Origin: UBA920 sp964424635
GTDB taxonomy: Bacteria > Patescibacteriota > Doudnabacteria > UBA920
Assembly: GCA_964424635.1 (NCBI GenBank)
Contig: CAYRJC010000004.1
Location: forward strand, 1-32,955
Length of the DNA: 32,955 nucleotides
Direction: 5' to 3'
Shown here: piece by piece, positions 30,341 to 32,955 of the stretch
Layout of the letters: every line of letters starts with the position of its first letter
Position numbering within the stretch: the first letter of the stretch is position 1
The notes under the pieces: generated by a model
What the model was told of the DNA's origin: nothing
The model's database searches: none
The model's input: only the letters and a program-made list of their open reading frames with translations
Position numbers and translations under genes: made by a program

Positions 30341-30452
30341 AATTCCTCCTATTATTTTTTGACTCATAACTTTACCAGATTTTAACAATTTTAGCAAGAG
30401 TTTAAGTAAAATTATATAATATTCACCCCTTATTATTATACAGGATTACTGC

Positions 30453-30458
30453 TATAAT
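30453..30458 (+). promoter_or_regulatory. DEAD-box helicase -10 element, leaderless start
   Basis: Consensus TATAAT ends 6 nt before the ATG at 30465, with no Shine-Dalgarno. The -35 region is poor (TTATTA at 30430-30435). Confidence 0.65.
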
Positions 30459-30464
30459 CATGGC

Positions 30465-31979
30465 ATGTTACAAACTACAAACGAAAACGGATTTGATAAT
30501 CTCGGAATTGCACCTAAGCTTTTAGAGATTTTACACAAACACAAATTCACAACACCCACTCCAATTCAAAAACAATCTATTCCTTCTGCTATTACTGGTA
30601 AAGATTTAATGGGCATTGCTCAAACCGGAACCGGTAAAACTTTAGCGTTTGGTATTCCAATGATTCAAAGATTAGCTCAGAGCGGAGGCAAAAGCCGCGG
30701 TTTAATCGTCTTACCGACTCGGGAGCTAGCTCTTCAAGTAAATGAATCCTTGAAAAAAATTGGCGGTTCACTTGGTTTAAAAACTGCTATTTTGATCGGA
30801 GGCGAAGCAATGAGTAAACAGCTCAGAGCATTAAAAGTTAATCCTCATATTATTATCGCAACTCCTGGTCGATTAATCGACCATATTGATCAAAAAAGTA
30901 TTCGACTAGACGCTGTCCATATTTTAGTATTAGACGAAGCGGACAGAATGCTGGATATGGGTTTTGCCCCGCAGATCAAAAAAATCTTAGACAGCATTCC
31001 AAAAAAACGTCAGACTTTATTATTCTCGGCGACAATGCCAGATGCTATTGTAAAAATTGCCAACTCTTACATGATGATGCCACTACGAGTAGAAGTAGCT
31101 CCGGCGGGCAGCGCTGTAAAATCTGTTACTCAAGAAATTTTCTTTTTGGAACGCAAAGAGAAGAACCCATTACTTAAAAAAATTCTTGATCAATATAACG
31201 GTAGTGTTCTGGTTTTTTCACGCACTAAATATGGCGCAAAAAAAATCGCGAGAGATATTCGCAATTTTGGTTTTACTGCTACCGAAATTCATTCCAATAG
31301 ATCACTAAATCAGCGTATCGAAGCTTTACAAGGATTCAAATTAGGTAAATATAGAGTGATGGTAGCAACTGATATCGCTGCTCGAGGTATTGATGTAACC
31401 GGAATACAGCTGGTAATAAATTATGACCTTCCTGACCAAGCAGAAGACTACGTTCATAGAATTGGTAGAACTGGACGAGCCAGCTCTACTGGTCATGCAA
31501 TTTCTTTTGCTACCCATGACCAACGAAGGGATGTGACGGTAATAGAAAGACTTATCAGGACAACCTTACCAGTTTCTAAAACTCCTCAATTATCTAAGTC
31601 AGAATTAACTGAGTCATCGGAACCATCTCGTGATTACAACTATAATAATAGAAGAGAATCTTCACGTGGTCGCAATACAGGAAATCGCCCTTCTAACAAT
31701 AATCGTGGTTATTCTAACAATCAATCATCAGATAAATATCGTGGCAAACAATCTAATAACCGAACAGGTCGACCAGCTGGGCATCCATCTGGATACCAAC
31801 CAAATGGACAATCAGATAGCCGACCAGCGCGGTCAACACCTGGACAAAAACCATATCGTAAGAAGCGTTATTCAGAATACGAACGAGGTCGCAAACCAGC
31901 ACCTGCATCTCTTAAGAAAATCTCACAAAACACCAGTCCATTCTATATCACTCGAAAATTCAATCCTGAGGAAGAATAA
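30465..31979 (+). CDS. DEAD-box ATP-dependent RNA helicase with disordered RG/N-rich tail
   Basis: Unwinds RNA in ribosome assembly or decay. The 504-aa protein has the Q motif (PTPIQKQSIP), motif I AQTGTGKT (52-59), Ia PTRELALQ, II DEAD (157-160), III SAT (188-190), V ATDIAARGID (301-310) and VI HRIGRTGR (331-338). Residues from about 375 to 504 form a low-complexity tail rich in Arg, Gly, Asn, Ser and Tyr (NYNNRRESSRGRNTGNR), ending in a basic patch. It resembles RhlE/CshA-type helicases. With the RGG-tailed PNPase it may form an RNA-decay assembly. Confidence 0.96.
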   Translation: MLQTTNENGFDNLGIAPKLLEILHKHKFTTPTPIQKQSIPSAITGKDLMGIAQTGTGKTLAFGIPMIQRLAQSGGKSRGLIVLPTRELALQVNESLKKIGGSLGLKTAILIGGEAMSKQLRALKVNPHIIIATPGRLIDHIDQKSIRLDAVHILVLDEADRMLDMGFAPQIKKILDSIPKKRQTLLFSATMPDAIVKIANSYMMMPLRVEVAPAGSAVKSVTQEIFFLERKEKNPLLKKILDQYNGSVLVFSRTKYGAKKIARDIRNFGFTATEIHSNRSLNQRIEALQGFKLGKYRVMVATDIAARGIDVTGIQLVINYDLPDQAEDYVHRIGRTGRASSTGHAISFATHDQRRDVTVIERLIRTTLPVSKTPQLSKSELTESSEPSRDYNYNNRRESSRGRNTGNRPSNNNRGYSNNQSSDKYRGKQSNNRTGRPAGHPSGYQPNGQSDSRPARSTPGQKPYRKKRYSEYERGRKPAPASLKKISQNTSPFYITRKFNPEEE

Positions 31980-32027
31980 ATAATCACACAAACTTACAAA
32001 TTATATAAAATAAACACTTCAAAGATT

Positions 32028-32062
32028 ACAACTAAAGCTCCGATTTATGGAGCTTTAGTTGT
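32028..32062. terminator. long perfect hairpin between convergent genes
   Basis: A perfect 14-bp stem (32028-32041 with 32049-32062) around a 7-nt loop. Neither strand has a proper T tract after it (TCTCTAG and AATCTTTG), so it may act as a weak terminator or as a 3' end stabiliser for the helicase and DUF5666 genes. Confidence 0.5.
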
Positions 32063-32074
32063 CTCTAGAAATAT

Positions 32075-32770
32075 TTATTTTACTTTTATCTTAAGAGCAT
32101 TGAAAACATTTAAGATATTATCCCATAGACCAAATAACTTTACTTTACTTCCCACTTGTACATCTGCAGTAGTACCAGTTTGATTATTAGAAGTTACTAC
32201 TTGAGTATCTGCAGTTACATTTACTGTTGCTGTTTTATTATCCTTAGTCTGAACGGTCATAGTATTACCATCTATACTAGTAACAGTACCTTTTGCTTTA
32301 GCAGGTTTTAAATTACTCGATAAATCATACACTACACTAGCATTAATAGTAGAATTAGATTTTGTACCTGTTACATGCACCATGTCCCCTACTGCAATAT
32401 TACTTACAGAAATCTCTGTACGAGGAATTCTAATAATTTTCGCAGTTGCTGCTTGGACAGTTAAAGTTTTATTATCTTTAGTTTGAATTGTAATAGTAGA
32501 ACCAGATACTGCTGTTACTGTACCACTATAGAAGAAAGTTGATAGAAAATCATCGCGGCGATCATCACGTTTATTGTTTTTATCTTCAAAAACATGAACA
32601 CCGAATTCGTTAGTACTTTCTACTTTCAGATTAGCGCGTTGTTCTGATTTATATTCATTACGGTTGTTACTATTATTGTCTCCATTATTACGGGCATAAG
32701 CAAAAGCTGGAATTGTTAAGGCCAAAATACTAATGGCCAATACTAATGTTTTTAAAGTTTTCTTAAACAT
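32075..32770 (-). CDS. secreted protein with two DUF5666-type beta domains
   Basis: The 231-aa product has a signal peptide (MFKKTLKTLVLAISILAL, cleavage near AFA-YA), a charged Asn/Arg/Lys-rich segment (residues 28-72), and two copies of an OB-like domain. The copies begin SGTVTAVSGSTITIQTKDNK and KGTVTSIDGNTMTVQTKDNK, and each continues with VQVGSKV- or IAVGDMV-like strands. DUF5666 domains are common in CPR secreted proteins; their role is unknown. The start follows AAAGGAA. No partner gene is close; it converges on the DEAD-box gene. Confidence 0.88.
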   Translation of the reverse strand: MFKKTLKTLVLAISILALTIPAFAYARNNGDNNSNNRNEYKSEQRANLKVESTNEFGVHVFEDKNNKRDDRRDDFLSTFFYSGTVTAVSGSTITIQTKDNKTLTVQAATAKIIRIPRTEISVSNIAVGDMVHVTGTKSNSTINASVVYDLSSNLKPAKAKGTVTSIDGNTMTVQTKDNKTATVNVTADTQVVTSNNQTGTTADVQVGSKVKLFGLWDNILNVFNALKIKVK

Positions 32771-32955
32771 AAGATTCCTTTCTTTATTATTATTTTTATT
32801 CCTTTGCCTAGTATATCGACTTTATATAACTAAATGTTTCAAATAAAAACTCTTATATTTATAAGTAAGATTTTTAGCTAATATGCTGAAATAAAAAAAA
32901 TAAAAATGCTAAACTATAAAAGTGAAACATTTTATATATATAAAACGATTAAATA
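32771..32955. promoter_or_regulatory. upstream region of the DUF5666 gene with inverted repeats
   Basis: This AT-rich end holds no gene. TATACT near 32810 (minus strand) may be the -10 for 32770. An inverted repeat CTTATA-TT-TATAAG lies near 32850-32863, and a 10-bp repeat pair AAATGTTTCA (32832-32841) / TGAAACATTT (32923-32932) encloses the region. Confidence 0.35.

Overview
This is an AT-rich bacterial chromosome segment, most likely from a Patescibacteria/CPR organism (Parcubacteria-like). I infer this from gene content and style: a single-chain glycyl-tRNA synthetase, one stand-alone tyrosine recombinase, membrane-tethered C39-like and trypsin-like peptidases, DUF5666-type and LytM plus beta-propeller surface proteins, Asn-rich linkers, and many small secreted or lipid-anchored proteins of unknown function. 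The standard code fits: TAA, TAG and TGA all end genes at expected places. There is no rRNA, CRISPR array, insertion sequence or prophage. The only RNA genes are two tRNA-Arg genes. Ten Ns at 14693-14702 mark a scaffold gap inside one gene.

Layout. 1-7000: end-truncated M16 peptidase, orphan ORF, glyS, lipoprotein, a ribbon-helix-helix/nucleotidyltransferase fusion divergent from a 2-hydroxyacid dehydrogenase, and tgt. 7000-9700: unknown genes, including a two-gene coiled-coil/membrane unit, a small lipoprotein and two genes broken by homopolymer frameshifts. 9700-14200: the classic rpsO-pnp neighbourhood (with one extra ORF between) and a divergent Xer recombinase. 14200-18400: a beta-rich exported protein with the gap, dus, two tRNA-Arg genes, a secreted protein and a lipoprotein. 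18500-21750: pseudouridine synthase, membrane C39-like peptidase, and an ABC half-transporter interrupted by an in-frame TAA. 21790-24400: unknown genes, a membrane-anchored trypsin-like protease and an acidic coiled-coil membrane protein. 24490-32770: FAD-linked oxidase, tandem LytM-propeller proteins, a ferritin-like diiron protein, a DEAD-box helicase and a DUF5666-type protein.

Two expression styles stand out. Many housekeeping genes (glyS, tgt, dus, the pseudouridine synthase, the FAD oxidase, the DEAD helicase, one LytM gene) have a -10 hexamer exactly 6-7 nt before the start codon and no Shine-Dalgarno, so they should give leaderless mRNAs. Most exported or unknown genes have canonical AGGAGG sites behind -35/-10 promoters with a leader. 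Other points of interest are the RHH-nucleotidyltransferase with three 10-bp direct repeats over its own promoter, RGG-type tails on both PNPase and the DEAD-box helicase, and a TAA that replaces the expected A-loop tyrosine codon of an ABC ATPase.
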